Positions 1-11,790 of a stretch of DNA of 64,000 nt are shown one piece after another. Every line of letters starts with the position of its first letter. Within the stretch, counting starts at the first letter, position 1. Source of the stretch: Albula goreensis (Eukaryota; Chordata; Actinopteri; Albuliformes; Albulidae); NCBI GenBank assembly GCA_022829145.1, contig CM040744.1, positions 8,653,001-8,717,000 on the forward strand. Direction: 5' to 3'. The position numbers were made by a program, and so were the translations under genes. The notes below the pieces were generated by a model, which was given only the letters and a program-made list of their open reading frames with translations, had not been told where the DNA came from and searched no databases.

Positions 1-415
1 TCTGTTATTTCATTCCTGGTCTGTTATTCTGGCATTTTGCCAACTATCCACAAAAACAGATTTTCCTGTGAGCTGTCACAGCTAAAAACCGCATGAAACT
101 ATAATGTAATTGCATTGTACTTTTTTGATTATTTGATCATATGAACTCCCAATTGCTAAAACATTGCTGCTTTTCTTATTTAAATGAGACTGATGATTCC
201 GAAATGTAAATGCTTACAGAAGTACAGCACGTAAAGGCATTAATGAGGAATAAATATGACTCAGATCGTTAGTTATTAGTCTTATTGTCAGGACAGTACG
301 GCATCATTGACTTGTAAAGCATGGGAAATTAACAGTAAATACTACAGACACATTAAGAATTTATGTGTCAAATCTGAGTTTGGCAACCTCCTTAATAAAC
401 AAAACCATTATCAAA
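1..415. other. Unassigned AT-rich noncoding DNA
   Basis: No gene, RNA or repeat is recognised here. The only open frame longer than 60 codons (307-507, plus) runs into the transposase remnant on the other strand and has no recognisable domain. Confidence 0.5.
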
Positions 416-770
416 TCAAAGGACATCAAGTAATGAGGGGGTCCTTTTTTCAAACACTCTCCATAATCTCATGTCTCCATTTGCTGCCATTAGTGTTTGC
501 ATCCTAATCCTAGCATCAGCATGACTTGAATATTTATTTCTCTCTGTGAAAGCATACTTCTCCCACTGATGAGAGCTCCAAGTCAGCTTGTGGTCATGTA
601 CCCGTTGATGCAGATGCCAGTCCAGAACATCCTAGGGGTACTCCACTGGGTTTATATCAGGCCAACAGGGAGGACACTCAATCGCACACATATTGTTTCT
701 TTCCAAGTAAGTTGGACATGACGTGTGCTAAATGTACAATGCACTGTGATCTATGCATCTGAGTGTTGCA
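416..770 (-). pseudogene. Tc1-like transposase remnant (C-terminal third)
   Basis: Reading the minus strand from about 770 down to a TGA at 416-418 gives one continuous frame that matches the C-terminal part of Tc1/mariner (DD34E) transposases. The hallmark stretch reads WPDINPVEYP, then a stop, then DVLDWHLHQR; the family pattern is WP-x-SPDLNPIEHLWDVLDRRVR. The catalytic glutamate of NPxE is kept, and the invariant tryptophan after it has become TAG. Further on, HQWEK and the terminal LMAANGDMRLW match the family's EW-x-IPQ and AARGGHTRY endings. The N-terminal DNA-binding domain and the first two catalytic aspartates are not recognisable upstream, so the copy is truncated and dead. I did not find terminal inverted repeats. 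The family call is from remembered motifs, not from a database search. Confidence 0.8.
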
Positions 771-789
771 TTGTGGGAAAGCTGCAAGC

Positions 790-2179
790 ATTGTCTATAT
801 ATTTGCACAGGTGATAAGCCATTGATGAACATCATTGTGACCCCCTTCCCATTTGTTTTATTGCAGCCTATATCATTACAATTCCACCTTTGAACCAGCC
901 CATTTGTACACTGAAATGTGAATGCCGCAATAAGGTTGTACAGAAGGGCTTACTGACCTGTATAACTTGACCCTGCATTTCAGTCTGAAATTGCAGGCCA
1001 CAGAATTATTCACCCCGAAAGCCCGGTGGAATTCTAATGAGATTTATAATAATTATTATGAAATCATACTGGAATAAAAAATATTAGCAATATGTAAACA
1101 TTTTTAAGATCACCTGATAGTCTTCATTTGCAATAGAAAGTTTGATTCTAAATATAGAAAATTATCTGTCTTTTATTCATTTTTAAACATTTTTGACTAC
1201 GTGCGTGACCAATTCCAGGGAGAGGGATTTCTTTGTTCTCTTCGTTCTTGATTTGATATTGGAAAATATTATGACTGTAAATGTGAATGTGAAAAACCAT
1301 TTAAAAACTTTGGCCAAATATTTTTCACTGTTCTGAAATCAGACTTATTTTTTACTTCAGCCATCACTTTACCGTGGGGAAATGCGACCGTGCACATTTA
1401 AGCATACATAGGAGTCACTTAACACTTAACACTTAAGTCACTTATATAAATGTTTCTGTGTACAACCAGACATTCCGGACCGTGTAGATGTACTCATTGA
1501 AGACAGACTCTGAATTTAGTTTCCATTTTTAGAGTTGCATAAGCATGTTAAATATTACACAAATGCATACCCATTTCCACAGCTGGAAACTATCCTTTTA
1601 TTCATTTGTATATATGAGAAATTGTTCATATTTAAAATAAATATTTGATATGAAATTATGATAACTACATAATTTATTTGAAAGGAAGTACTTATGGGGA
1701 AAATATGGGATTTGTGTTAATTTGATGTGTAATTACAGTCTCTCTGAATAGTTTCAGTTTAATAAACAGAATGATCAAAATCCATCCTAATTTCAAATGT
1801 GTTATTTCTACATTTGAAGAAGAAAAAGGCATTTTATGATTTCCACAGATATCAATGGAAACGTCTTCTCCTTCTGCATTAATTAGAAGCTGTTCTGTAT
1901 TTTACGGACAGGTTTGGAAACACTTATTAATATTGCATACAAATAAAATGATGTATGAGTATGAAAATATGAAAATATTAAAGGTACACTTTTCATCTTT
2001 CAGCATTTATAACTGGATGCTGAAAAGGAAAGTATACTGTGTGCTGCCTCCAGTATAAAATGCATCACATGTTATTCATATTTTCCATATTTCATATTTT
2101 TTTATTGACAATTTAAAATTTTTTAAACTATTTCAAGGTTAAGTTTTGGATAAAATTGCATATTTTGAGGAGAAATCTT
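790..2179. other. Unassigned AT-rich noncoding DNA
   Basis: Low-complexity AT-rich sequence with A and T runs and no recognisable gene or element. A short cluster of ACTTAA repeats lies near 1418-1442. The 67-codon plus-strand frame at 1855-2058 has no recognisable domain. Confidence 0.5.
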
Positions 2180-2218
2180 GCTTGCTATACTGAGCTTGAA
2201 AAGCTCAGTATAGCAAGC
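2180..2218. repeat. Perfect 18-bp inverted repeat with 3-nt loop
   Basis: Positions 2180-2197 (GCTTGCTATACTGAGCTT) are the exact reverse complement of 2201-2218, separated by GAA. The next base pair out (T2179/C2219) does not match, so the repeat ends sharply. It lies in AT-rich DNA with nothing else recognised. Perfect arms suggest either a young palindrome-forming event or constraint on the fold. A transcript from either strand would form the same stem. Confidence 0.95.
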
Positions 2219-2394
2219 CACAAAAGATTATTCCTTGACATAGTGGTCGTGATTTGTCCTCAGAAATAGTACATGCTTTTAAAGTCAATGTTGTTGCCTT
2301 TTTGTTGGCGGTTAATCTATCTATTTAATTAACTCAATTTTTTTTTTCAAAGTGAAGTAATGAGTCATTGACCTATGAAAATGCCATATCCCAT

Positions 2395-2600
2395 TAGTGT
2401 GCCTCTCGCTTGATTCCCAGATGAAGGCTGCGAGACTGAGAGAAGCATCCCTCCTGGTGAAGCCTGTTTGCATGGGTGCGTGCGATGCCCACTTGCCGTC
2501 CAGCCGCCCTTGCTCCGTGACTTTGAAGCTCCACTTCTGTGCCGACGCCTCCTCCACTCCAACTCTCGCTGCGAGTGGTCTCAAGTTCCATTAGCTTAGG
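2395..2600. promoter_or_regulatory. GC-rich island, possible conserved noncoding element
   Basis: About 200 bp that are clearly richer in GC and CpG than the AT-rich DNA on both sides. Frames stay open on both strands across it (2321-2584 minus, 2397-2594 plus), which here reflects base composition: no reading shows a domain. It could be a short exon or an enhancer core. I see no convincing splice-site pair, so a regulatory element is the weakly preferred reading. Confidence 0.25.
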
Positions 2601-4900
2601 AGGGACAATACCGACTCAAACAAACACCTCCAGTCGCTCACTGCAGTCATTTGCCTCCCATGTAGAAAGTTCTTAAGTGCTCATTAACAGCTCAGAAACA
2701 CATTTGCAGTTCACAAATATTTTACAGCCATATTTGCAATTCAAAGAACATGGCAATTGTGGCAAAAGTAACACTTAAGAGTTTGGTAGGTACTTAAATA
2801 GTTTGGTAAGTACTTCAATCTTCGCAAGAACAATTATTAATTTATTCATTCCTTCATTTGTTTAGATATGCAGGACTCCATTTGACTACATTATTTTTTC
2901 TTTAACACTTACTGAGCAAAATTAATTTAAAATTACTTTTATATTACAGTGAAATTTTTTGTCATTATAATTATCTGTGTGTGCATTCAATGGCATGACT
3001 GATTGAATACAATGAATTATTCCTTTCATAATTGTTAAATAAACTTATATTCAACTTCTTCTTTGAATATTTGTGGATTATGGATCATTTTGTTTTGTTT
3101 TTTCTCTTCTTGTATCAAGGAATATTCCATATTGCCAATTGCCCCAAATAGAACCTCAGCCAATCGTAACTAGAAGAATTTGATGATTGTTGGGCCTATG
3201 CCTACCTGTGTTGCCTTGACTCTTTAATTGTGTTGCAGCTTGAATTTTCTACCTTCATGCTCTTGAAATGACAATAGTTTTTTTATTTCTTTAGATTATA
3301 AGATTGTTGTTCACAATATGAATTTTTTCTAAGCTATAATTGTGATCTCCATTTGCAAATATAATACATTTGGTAATACTAGCATTGTATATGATTTAAT
3401 ATGTTCACTATCTTTCAAGCTCCCACACCATATCCCCTCCAATTCAGGAACCCTAAAATTACCTTCTGTAGCTTTGTTCAGGGGATCACTGAGACATTAC
3501 CCAAATTCTCTCTGGTGCAGAATACTGGAGACACATTTAGGCCATGAGGCAAGCACATTGATCTGCAATCTGTGCTCAAAATTCACTTTCCTTCATTTAC
3601 CGAAAGTTAGCGGTAATAGCTATAAATGTATGTCTTTTGTCTACCATTATAAAAGAGCGGATTGTTTAAGTTACTGAAGTGTCTTACAATGTACATTAAA
3701 AATCTTACAACTAAAAAGTGAATTAATTGTTTTCAGCTTAAGTGTTGTTATATTCTGGAGGGTTTATCTTCTTCTTCTTGCAAGGACTCAGTGGGAGGAC
3801 CCTTTGGGATTGTGTGGGCAGATGTAATATGTCCAACCTGAATGGTGCTAAAATACTAATTTGTCCCGACAAACGAATCCTCAACTAAGTCTCTTGTACT
3901 CAACGTGGTGTGCTATAGACCTTGAATCCTACAGAGAATGGAATAAAAAATCCATCCAAAAAAATCTTTGTAAAAGTGAGAGTACACTGGAGCTACTGAT
4001 ATAATACTTAGGACTAAACTATCCATACACCTACCAACACATGGCAATTCATCTAAATGGTCGTACAGAAAATGTACAATCCTAAAGCAGAGCATTGGCA
4101 GAGCACAGGATTGAACAGAAATGTGTTCTTACAGAAAACTAATTAGCTTGAATATATAGCAATGTCAGACTTAATGTCAATTCAGACTACAGCAAGAACT
4201 TGGAGAAGTTAGGAGTTCTTAAAACACTGTGCTTAATTAGTGTTTAAGATGAATATACTATGTAGAAAAATCACTGAAGATGTTTTCTTTGAGCTGAGAA
4301 TATTTGCAATTTATACACATATCAATTGTTTTGTTTTTATTATTTGAATTATTAGCACTATTTTTGATAAAGATGTTACTTGTTTAGCATGCTGTCGTGA
4401 TGTATAGTGTTATTCCCCTTGACATGTTTAGTCATTTCCGTGACAAACACACCTGAAATTCAAGCACCACCTGTTTGACCTGTTTCTTACATCTTTTAGA
4501 TCTTTCATGTGTCTTTAGACTTTCGAATGGTAAGTTTTTTACTTTAAACATCTTTTAAAGCAGAAGTATATTTGTCACTCCTGTTGACATGAATGTGAAA
4601 CAAATGTATGCACTCCTTTTCACTTGTGAGTTATTTACATCATAGTATGAATCCTTTTTGTTCTGTGTTTCCATTATTTTGTGTCTCCCTTCTTTACAAA
4701 AGCATGCACGGCTACATCCATTAAATTCATTTAGGTAGTTTATTATGGCAATATATTCACTGCAACCTCTTTTTAACCATTAAAAAAGGCCAATTTCTTT
4801 GATACGTTGATGCAAGCTCATCATATTTCCATTTAACCTGTTTGAACTGAATCATAGCATGGAGAAAATTAGCCCAGGAAACTGGAAATGAACAAAGAAT
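2601..4900. other. Unassigned AT-rich noncoding DNA
   Basis: AT-rich DNA without recognisable genes or elements. A local imperfect repeat (AGTTTGGTAGGTACTT, then AGTTTGGTAAGTACTT) occurs near 2778-2816. The 111-codon frame at 3342-3677 shows no domain. Confidence 0.5.
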
Positions 4901-5720
4901 ATCTCAGAATTTATTGCCAACTACAACCAAGGGGCAGAGCATGTATGTGGCTCTAATTATATGCATTATGACCCTTATTGTTGTCTGAGGATTAGCATAA
5001 CAGGGCTACTACACTACTGAAAGAAATGCTTGGAGGATGGACAGCCTGCATTACATATTCCCTTGTAATGCAATGTAATGCAAGTCAATGTTTTAAATTA
5101 TAATGCTGGGCTCGTAATCAAACGGAAGCACGCCCAGAATACAGAGAGATGCTGAATCACACTTTGTGGATCGTTTCTATATGGAAACAGTACCTGTGAG
5201 ACAGTGCCAGCTCTTGGATAAAGGAGCTGACAGAGTCATTGAAAAGAAGAGGCCTCTACTCTAATTTATTTGGCTTTCTGAGAATGGCTGCTAGTGTATT
5301 ATAAACTCCCATGTTTCCACAACTACCAGGGCATTCACAAACCGACACTTACAAGCATTCACAAAATGCCCTCTAACATGCCTAACAATGGGCCGATATA
5401 AAGGTCAAATCCCATTCATCTTCTCCCCCCAGCACCACCTATCAGAAACCATTGTTCCAGACAGCAGGAAAGAAGCAACCATTCAGAAGATGATCAACGA
5501 TAAAGCGTTTGGCTGATCACTGAGTAAGCAAAGTAGGCAGATATATAGAACTTGGCTGTCACTCAGCCCCCAAACACCCAAGAGGCCCATCCTTGATGCG
5601 GATGGTATTCTACCAAGCCACTGTTCCATACCAAGAAAGGGGAAAACGATCAAGACCTGGCAACCAAATGATTATTCCATCTGAAAAGCTAATGCCCATT
5701 TACTCTCAAGCTGTTGTGTA
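4900..5720. promoter_or_regulatory. Complex unique sequence, candidate conserved noncoding elements
   Basis: This stretch is less AT-biased and free of simple repeats, unlike its flanks. It includes a small stem (GCATTACA 5048-5055 against TGTAATGC 5064-5071, the latter repeated at 5074-5081) and TAAT cores near 5690. No coding frame is supported. The regulatory label rests only on sequence texture. Confidence 0.22.
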
Positions 5721-6263
5721 ATAATTACAACTTGGAAGAAAACATTCTGTGTGTTTTGTCCATTTTGAGAGTTCAGTATCTGCATCCAATCCCTGTGAAA
5801 CAAACAACAATAACAGCATCTTTAAGGGATATGCTGACGATTTCTTCTTTTACTACAGGTAGGTGTGGTATCAAAATGTGCACTTCATCATTATAGAGGA
5901 TAAAAATTGACATTGTTTTTTTTCTTTTTTTCTCTCTCACAATAGCAAAATTGGGTTTTTTTAAAATTCACCAGACTGTCTGGGAGGATTTTTTCCATTG
6001 CAGACACTTTGCATTTGTATTCTGGAAATGCAGATGGTGAAAACTACCTTGATAAATGTCCAGTGTTTAATCAGATCTACTGGAGGTTTTCAGAGATTTC
6101 TACATATAAATTCTGTTAGATTAACACTGGCCATTTGATTGTGTAGGGAATGCAGTCAAATAGATGACAAGGCTGTCTCTGCAGTGTCCCTTATGGTCCA
6201 GGGGGCACTGTGGTGTCAATCATCCAGCTGTCCCAATGTTCTGCAGAGCAGCTACGTTTCTCC
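5720..6263. other. Unassigned noncoding DNA
   Basis: T-rich and mixed sequence with no recognisable gene, element or repeat of note. Confidence 0.45.
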
Positions 6264-6369
6264 TTTTTTTTTTTTTTTTTTTATTTATTTATTTGTACTT
6301 ATGTGGTCCTAAGAGCCATCTTAGCCATTATGTGGTCCGTCTTTGCACTTATGTGGTCCTAAGAGCCAT
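6264..6369. repeat. 19-T run followed by a 23-bp direct repeat
   Basis: A run of 19 T (6264-6282) is followed by two exact copies of a 23-bp unit, 6297-6319 and 6347-6369, spaced 50 bp apart. A partial third copy (TTATGTGGTCC) lies between them at 6328-6338. The T run, read as poly(A) on the minus strand, could be a retroposon tail. The repeated unit is not one I can name. Confidence 0.85.
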
Positions 6370-6539
6370 TTTTATGAAAGATTGAGGAACAATGAATTTC
6401 TACATGGACTTTTTTGATTTGTGAACTCATCGCTTCATTTTAACTTTCTATGAAATTACTGATTTTAATCAGTTGTATTCTTTTTCTTACATGAATGTAA
6501 TTTTAATAGAAAAACAGATTTGCTCTCACGAATTGGGGC

Positions 6540-6960
6540 TGCCATTCAATTCAGGTAATGACTTCACCTGTTAATTCACAGCTGTTAATTATGTGCTTCT
6601 GTTGCCTCTCTTTTATTTGTGTTTGCTTTATTGTCTGCTGGCAGCGCACTGATGACGACCTATCGGCTGAAAAACATTTTTGGGCTTTATTTAGAGGATG
6701 AAAAAGCCTCTCACAACTGCTAACATGGGGCATGCAAGGGAAGACTGATATTTTCGGAGCGGTGCAAAGCTGCAGCAGCGTGTTTGTGCCAGGCTTGGCA
6801 TTTTCATCCTTCCTTTTAAGGCTACCAGTGGGTGGGTGGAACGGGGTCGGTCATTTGGGGGCTGGGATTGGAACATGGACACAGTGGTATTTCAGCAGAT
6901 TCAAGTGGTCCGATATTTCATCTTACAGCCTACAGATACAACCACGCATCACGCAATCCC
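6540..6960. promoter_or_regulatory. Candidate conserved noncoding element with paired homeodomain-like sites
   Basis: The element begins with two copies of CTGTTAATT (6568-6576 and 6582-6590), 14 bp apart, with a CAGCTG E-box overlapping the second. About 370 bp of complex sequence without simple repeats follow. Short frames overlap on both strands (6551-7066) and none resembles a protein family. Regulatory function is inferred from motif density, not shown. Confidence 0.28.
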
Positions 6961-7045
6961 GGAGTGGCAACAGGAATTTATTTTGCACAGAAGACGGAGC
7001 ACAAAATACATAACAGACACAGACATCACATTACACATCAGTAAT

Positions 7046-7160
7046 GTGGGGCAGCCGGTAGTCTAATGGCTACGGTACATGACTGGGACGCTGAGGCTGG
7101 TGGTTCAAGTTCAAGTCGCTTTGGATAAAAGCATCAGCTAAATGACTGTAATGACAGACT
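7046..7160 (+). mobile_element. tRNA-derived SINE, internally deleted
   Basis: The head is tRNA-like, with an A-box (TAGTCTAATGG, near 7056-7066) and a B-box-like GGTTCAAGTTC (near 7101-7111), the two internal RNA polymerase III promoter elements. It is joined almost directly to the 3' tail common to many teleost SINEs and their partner LINEs, reading AAGTCGCTTTGGATAAAAGC and then ATCAGCTAAATGACTGTAATG. In the usual element a tRNA-unrelated body of 100 bp or more separates head and tail, so this copy lost its middle. The family is not named, but the tail is characteristic of fish genomes. Confidence 0.85.
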
Positions 7161-8884
7161 AACATGCAGAACATCAAACAAACACTGCAGGTTCATTAGG
7201 TGCACGCTGCCACAGCACGGTGCCTTTTCAATGGCTGGGTATTAATTCTTTTTTTGTTGTTTTTTGTCCATAAAAGTGGCATCTCAGAAGTACCATTCTG
7301 TTTATGATATGTTCTACTTTTTTGTATCTTTTTTGGTACCAGGTTGTGAATCAGATTGTGTGCTTACTGCAACTCTTGACCACAGTACTCCTGCTCTATA
7401 TTATCTTGCCTACCACTAGCATTCTTAAATGGCAGATGCAGTGTTCTCTTAGGAAACCACTGTATTTCCACTACCCCACTCTATTTCACACAGCTGTCTC
7501 AAGTCCAGCACCCTCTGGATCAATACATACACATTAATATGGTGTTTCCTTTGCAACACCAACCAGAACTGGTGCACCAGACTCTCATTAGTTTGATGGA
7601 GTGATTTGGGGTAAGCATGTTCTAGACAATCAAACAAAGTACCTCCACGATGTGATATGTTTATTTTATGTTTCATTCATATGGACATGCTATACTAATC
7701 ATACAGATCTTAATTCATTTTGGTTAGTTCTAAAAAAATTTTGAAATAAATTGATAATATATATTTGTGGAAATTCAACTATTCACAGTGGTTTTAACTT
7801 TTTTTGGTCTTTTTAATAAGTTTTGACATGTTTTGGTAGAGATATACTAATGTTAAAAATGTCTGCAAAATCAGTCATATTTATTTCTGCAGTTTATTAT
7901 CATTATTATTACTGGGACCCCAACAGCCAGGTTATTTATCAGTTGTCTAAATGTTGACACATATTGTCAACATAATTGATGCCATGCAAGCTCCCTCAGA
8001 GACTAAATTCTGTCATTGTTTTTTGTTGGCCTGTTCCATCAGGCCCAAAACTCTAATTAGATTCTGCACACATTGTCTACAGATAGCCAAAGTGCATGTC
8101 ACACCTCTTTCCATCTTCCTCAAGCTGTGGCCCACAAATGCAAATCTCTAACATTTGTTTCTACGGTATGGCTGGGGGAGTTTCTTAGTTTCAATCTATT
8201 ATCAAACCTTATACTGTGGCCAGACCATTCTACACCCTATGGTGACCTTGCCACCGCTTCCGGAAAGGGTACTTCTTCTTAGTCACATGGCAAACTCTGC
8301 CCTGGTCTTCCAGTGCTAGAATTAGCTTCCGACTATTCTGTTTAAATCTCGACCATTCCCGATCTCAGATCATTAATCCTGACATGCCTGCACCTATGTC
8401 TACTACACTTACCACTTACTCTCCATTTCCATCTTGCATTTACAATGGCACTTGCTCCAAAAAGTGATATATTGTAGGCTGATGAAATGACTACTACTAT
8501 CTGTTGCAACACCAACAACTTGGTATTGTCACTCTCTCTCTGCCTAAAGCTGTTAAGCCCTGAATAGAAGCATTTCTAAAATGCCTGAATGTACATACAT
8601 AAATGTATAAATGTAATACAGAATTGCACCACTGACGATAACCAATTTCACCATTGAGTGGATCACTTTTCTGTTAAATTCAAGACACTGTATTGAATCA
8701 CACATTTTTTTTTTTTTAAAAAGCCACATTGATTCACCTTGCCTCCATGCATCCTGTACTGATAATACACAAAAACAGATGTAGACACTGTAGCATCTCT
8801 CAGAAACTGCAGCAATCTTTTCATTTTTGGAATACTCTTCCTTTGCATTCAGATTGCACTGAGAGCACATTGTCTGTATGCCTT
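7160..8884. other. Unassigned noncoding DNA
   Basis: Mostly AT-rich with no recognisable gene. Small features: an 8-bp inverted repeat (ATGTTGAC 7951-7958 against 7966-7973), a perfect octamer ATGCAAAT at 8138-8145, and a 13-T run at 8705-8717. Octamers are expected about twice per 64 kb by chance, so this one is not evidence of function. Confidence 0.45.
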
Positions 8885-9440
8885 TTTATTGAATGAACAG
8901 GCATGAGCGCTGTACTTCCTTTCAACCCTGTCTTCTGTACATTATTCATAAGAGTAGAAATACTTTGGAAATAGTCTTACGAAAGTGCCGCAGACTCAGG
9001 GAGATTAACACATGGAGAGGGGGGAGGTTGTTAAAAATGGGCCCCTTAACTATTTTGAAATGCAAACAACATCTGCCCGAAGTGTGTGGACTTCAGCTGA
9101 TAAAATGTAATTCCTTATTGAGATAAGGGTAGGAGCATGAGATACAGAATTTTATTATCAAATTGTGATTGAAAGGCTATCTCTGCTTAACACGTCCAGT
9201 AATTTCAACTGTCATGTTATGATGTCCTTTGTGAATGCTCTGCCGATACTGACCTGGGCCGGCTGCCATTTTAGCCCAGTCTTAGACGCTAAGACCTGAT
9301 TTCTTGCCTTATCACGACCAGCTGCCACAGCATACAGGAGTTGCGGCCAGACAGAAAGCATGAATTCACAGAGGATCATTTGGACCCGTTATTAAAGGGT
9401 GATATTATCCATCTGTCAGAGTAGAGATGAGAAAGTTAAT
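8885..9440. promoter_or_regulatory. Candidate regulatory element with POU-dimer-like site
   Basis: Two blocks of complex unique sequence (about 8890-9130 and 9220-9440). The first holds TTTTGAAATGCAAAC at 9053-9067, matching the palindromic octamer response element PORE (ATTTGAAATGCAAAT) at 13 of 15 positions. The second holds a perfect 7-bp stem with a 3-nt loop (GTCTTAG 9279-9285 against 9289-9295). No open frame has a recognisable domain. The enhancer reading is an inference. Confidence 0.28.
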
Positions 9441-10665
9441 CTGATTGGAACGTGATGGAGGAGCGAGAAAGAGAAAACCCCTCTGTTGGAGAAAGGAAGG
9501 TGGAGTAAGTCAGACTGCACTCCTTATTGTTTCTCTCATCCACGGTTCATGTTCCCTAGATTATATGGATCTCCCATGGCAAAAGCAAATGTGTGTGAGC
9601 ACATATGGGCAAATGAGTTTGAGTTTAAGCTTCAATGTGACTTATTTCTAAGCTAATATTTCAGGAGCATAGGTACACTTAAACACGTCAGGTAAATGAG
9701 TAAATACAAAAACTGAAATTGACTGAAACTGTGTTTCCATCAAAATGAAGAAAAAAAAACGTCAAGGAATTGCTGTGTAAGTAAATGGAGGCTGTAATAA
9801 CTGTGCTTTGACTTTCCATGATTATTTGCTACCTTTCCTGAAAAGTTGACGTGGCCGCGGTGTGAAGGGTTTACTTGCGTCGGGTCGCAAACATAAATGT
9901 CATAACACTAGCGTTAGCTCAGCTAACCCCCACAGTTATAGACATGTCATTGAATTTGAATAATAAAATAGTTCTTATTGAACTTTGTATCCATGCTTCT
10001 TGTGCGCTAGCTAACCTCCCACAAAATAACTGCAACAGCTTAGGAGCACTTCATGTGCGTCATAGCATGTCCATGTACAGCAACAGACCTGACAAAACCT
10101 CTGAATAATGCTAGTCTAGCATAAGTTATTTTTGGCCATTTTTTTTTCATAATACCTACTGACCATTGTACAGTAGAAGGGTGGGGTTCAATAACATCTC
10201 CTCATTTTATTAACATTTTGGTATGTTACCCTAGTAATTTTGTCTACAAAAGGTCACCAGCTACCATTGACCGCGGTTTTTTACATTATTTTTTTACAAG
10301 TCCCACACATATTTTGCGCAAGGCTTCATGGGACTCAGAAATATTGTGGATATGACTTTCCTGTCACAAATGATTCCAGAACTTGACACAGATATTTTTC
10401 AAACTTGGCAGTTGATTCAGAATAATTCTGCGGCTGATGTAGGTACACATAATCTGTTTAAACACCCCACTCCTGTCTGTCCACTCCACAGGACAGCAGA
10501 GTAGAGGGCAATACTCAGCCTTGTCACATCTCAAGTAACATCATTTCAATACCCAGAAAACACACTCCCTACAACTGAATATTCATCAATATTCCACAGG
10601 CATTTTAACTTTCTACATTTTCTATTCTGAGCCAAAGATACAATGTAGTAAGATTACTTCAGACA
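9441..10665. other. Unassigned noncoding DNA
   Basis: Mixed composition with no recognisable gene or element. The 77-codon frame at 9875-10108 has no domain. Confidence 0.45.
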
Positions 10666-11340
10666 ACTCAGTCAGAACAATTTGCACAGCCAATCGGAGC
10701 TCTATTTGTGGATGCTGCCACAGCATCTTTGTTTAATATTCATGAAGGAAGCTGTAGTCACTTTGGGCCGGCCATGCTTCATTACAGTGGAACAGAACTA
10801 AGATGGAGTTCTAATTAAAAAATACGACCTGAACATATTAGGCCCAGTTCAATACCCGTGACTAGCTCGTAGTGAGCAAGCTGGGGCACATTGGTCCAAA
10901 TCCAGACAACCTGGTCTGTTGACAATCATCAAAGGTCAATGATACAGGAAATTTCAAGATTTCATTTCCTCTCTGTGCACTACAAGCCCACATGTCTTTT
11001 TATAGGACAAAAGATATTATCATAAAATAAAAAAAGAGCCCAGCAGCTTATTCCAATGGTAGGTTTCCCTGTGAGTATCCCGCCTCTGGAGATTAAAATA
11101 ACAGGAGATTAAGTTGCTGTGTGGTGAGATGGAGGTTGTGTGAAGCCAAGTTATCAAGCCTCCCTATCATAATCCTAAAACATAATCCAGCAAACATGAC
11201 ATCACACCAAAACCACTGAACCACGACGTCAAACAACGTCAAAGCAATACCAGAGCATCTGTGAGATTGGACAACATGTCGCATCCAGTTAAACAGAGAA
11301 TAGTACAAGAGAGGTTTCACGCTACAAACCTGACACATGT
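10666..11340. promoter_or_regulatory. Candidate noncoding regulatory stretch
   Basis: Complex sequence with a CTAATTAA core near 10812 and an extended nuclear-receptor half-site CAAAGGTCA at 10930-10938 (HNF4/COUP-TF type). No coding frame is supported. Evidence for function is limited to these motifs, each of which can occur by chance. Confidence 0.2.
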
Positions 11341-11639
11341 CATCGTCATTCTAAGGGAGTCAAACAGCAACTAAGTGTATAATGATTGGACAATTGTAAA
11401 TAACGATTTCGGAAATTTATATGTGTAAAAAATGGTGTTGTATCTCACAAAGAATCAAGATTATTCTTAATGTAATTGCAAAGGATTCTTAAACAATTAT
11501 TGTCCATTTCAAGGACCATAACTGTCGCATTTATTTCTCGAGCGAACAAGAGTGGACACAGCCCCAGGCAGGTTATTTAATCACATGACCCTGTGAGTAA
11601 TTACGTTTAGCTCTGAGTACAGGTGTGTAGCATTGCAAT
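11341..11639. other. Unassigned noncoding DNA
   Basis: Nothing recognised beyond AT-rich unique sequence. Confidence 0.45.
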
Positions 11640-11790
11640 GTGTGACTCGGAATGAGCCTGGAGACTGAAAGCCAGACTTACTGAGATTAAACACCGGCCA
11701 CTGGGTTCAAAAATCATTGCAACGCTGCCACTATCGGCGGCAAATTAAAGACCAATTAACTAAACGTCTTATGCAAAGCATAAAATTACG
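11640..11790. promoter_or_regulatory. Candidate element with palindromic octamer-like site
   Basis: TTATGCAAAGCATAA at 11769-11783 is a perfect 6-bp inverted repeat around AAA that contains ATGCAAAG, one base off the POU octamer. TAATTAACTAAA lies just upstream. The arrangement could suit a POU dimer. This is inferred from sequence only. Confidence 0.25.

Noticed and set aside
8138..8145. Perfect octamer ATGCAAAT as a regulatory site
   Set aside because: An exact 8-mer is expected about twice per 64 kb on both strands, and this one lies in an otherwise unremarkable region.
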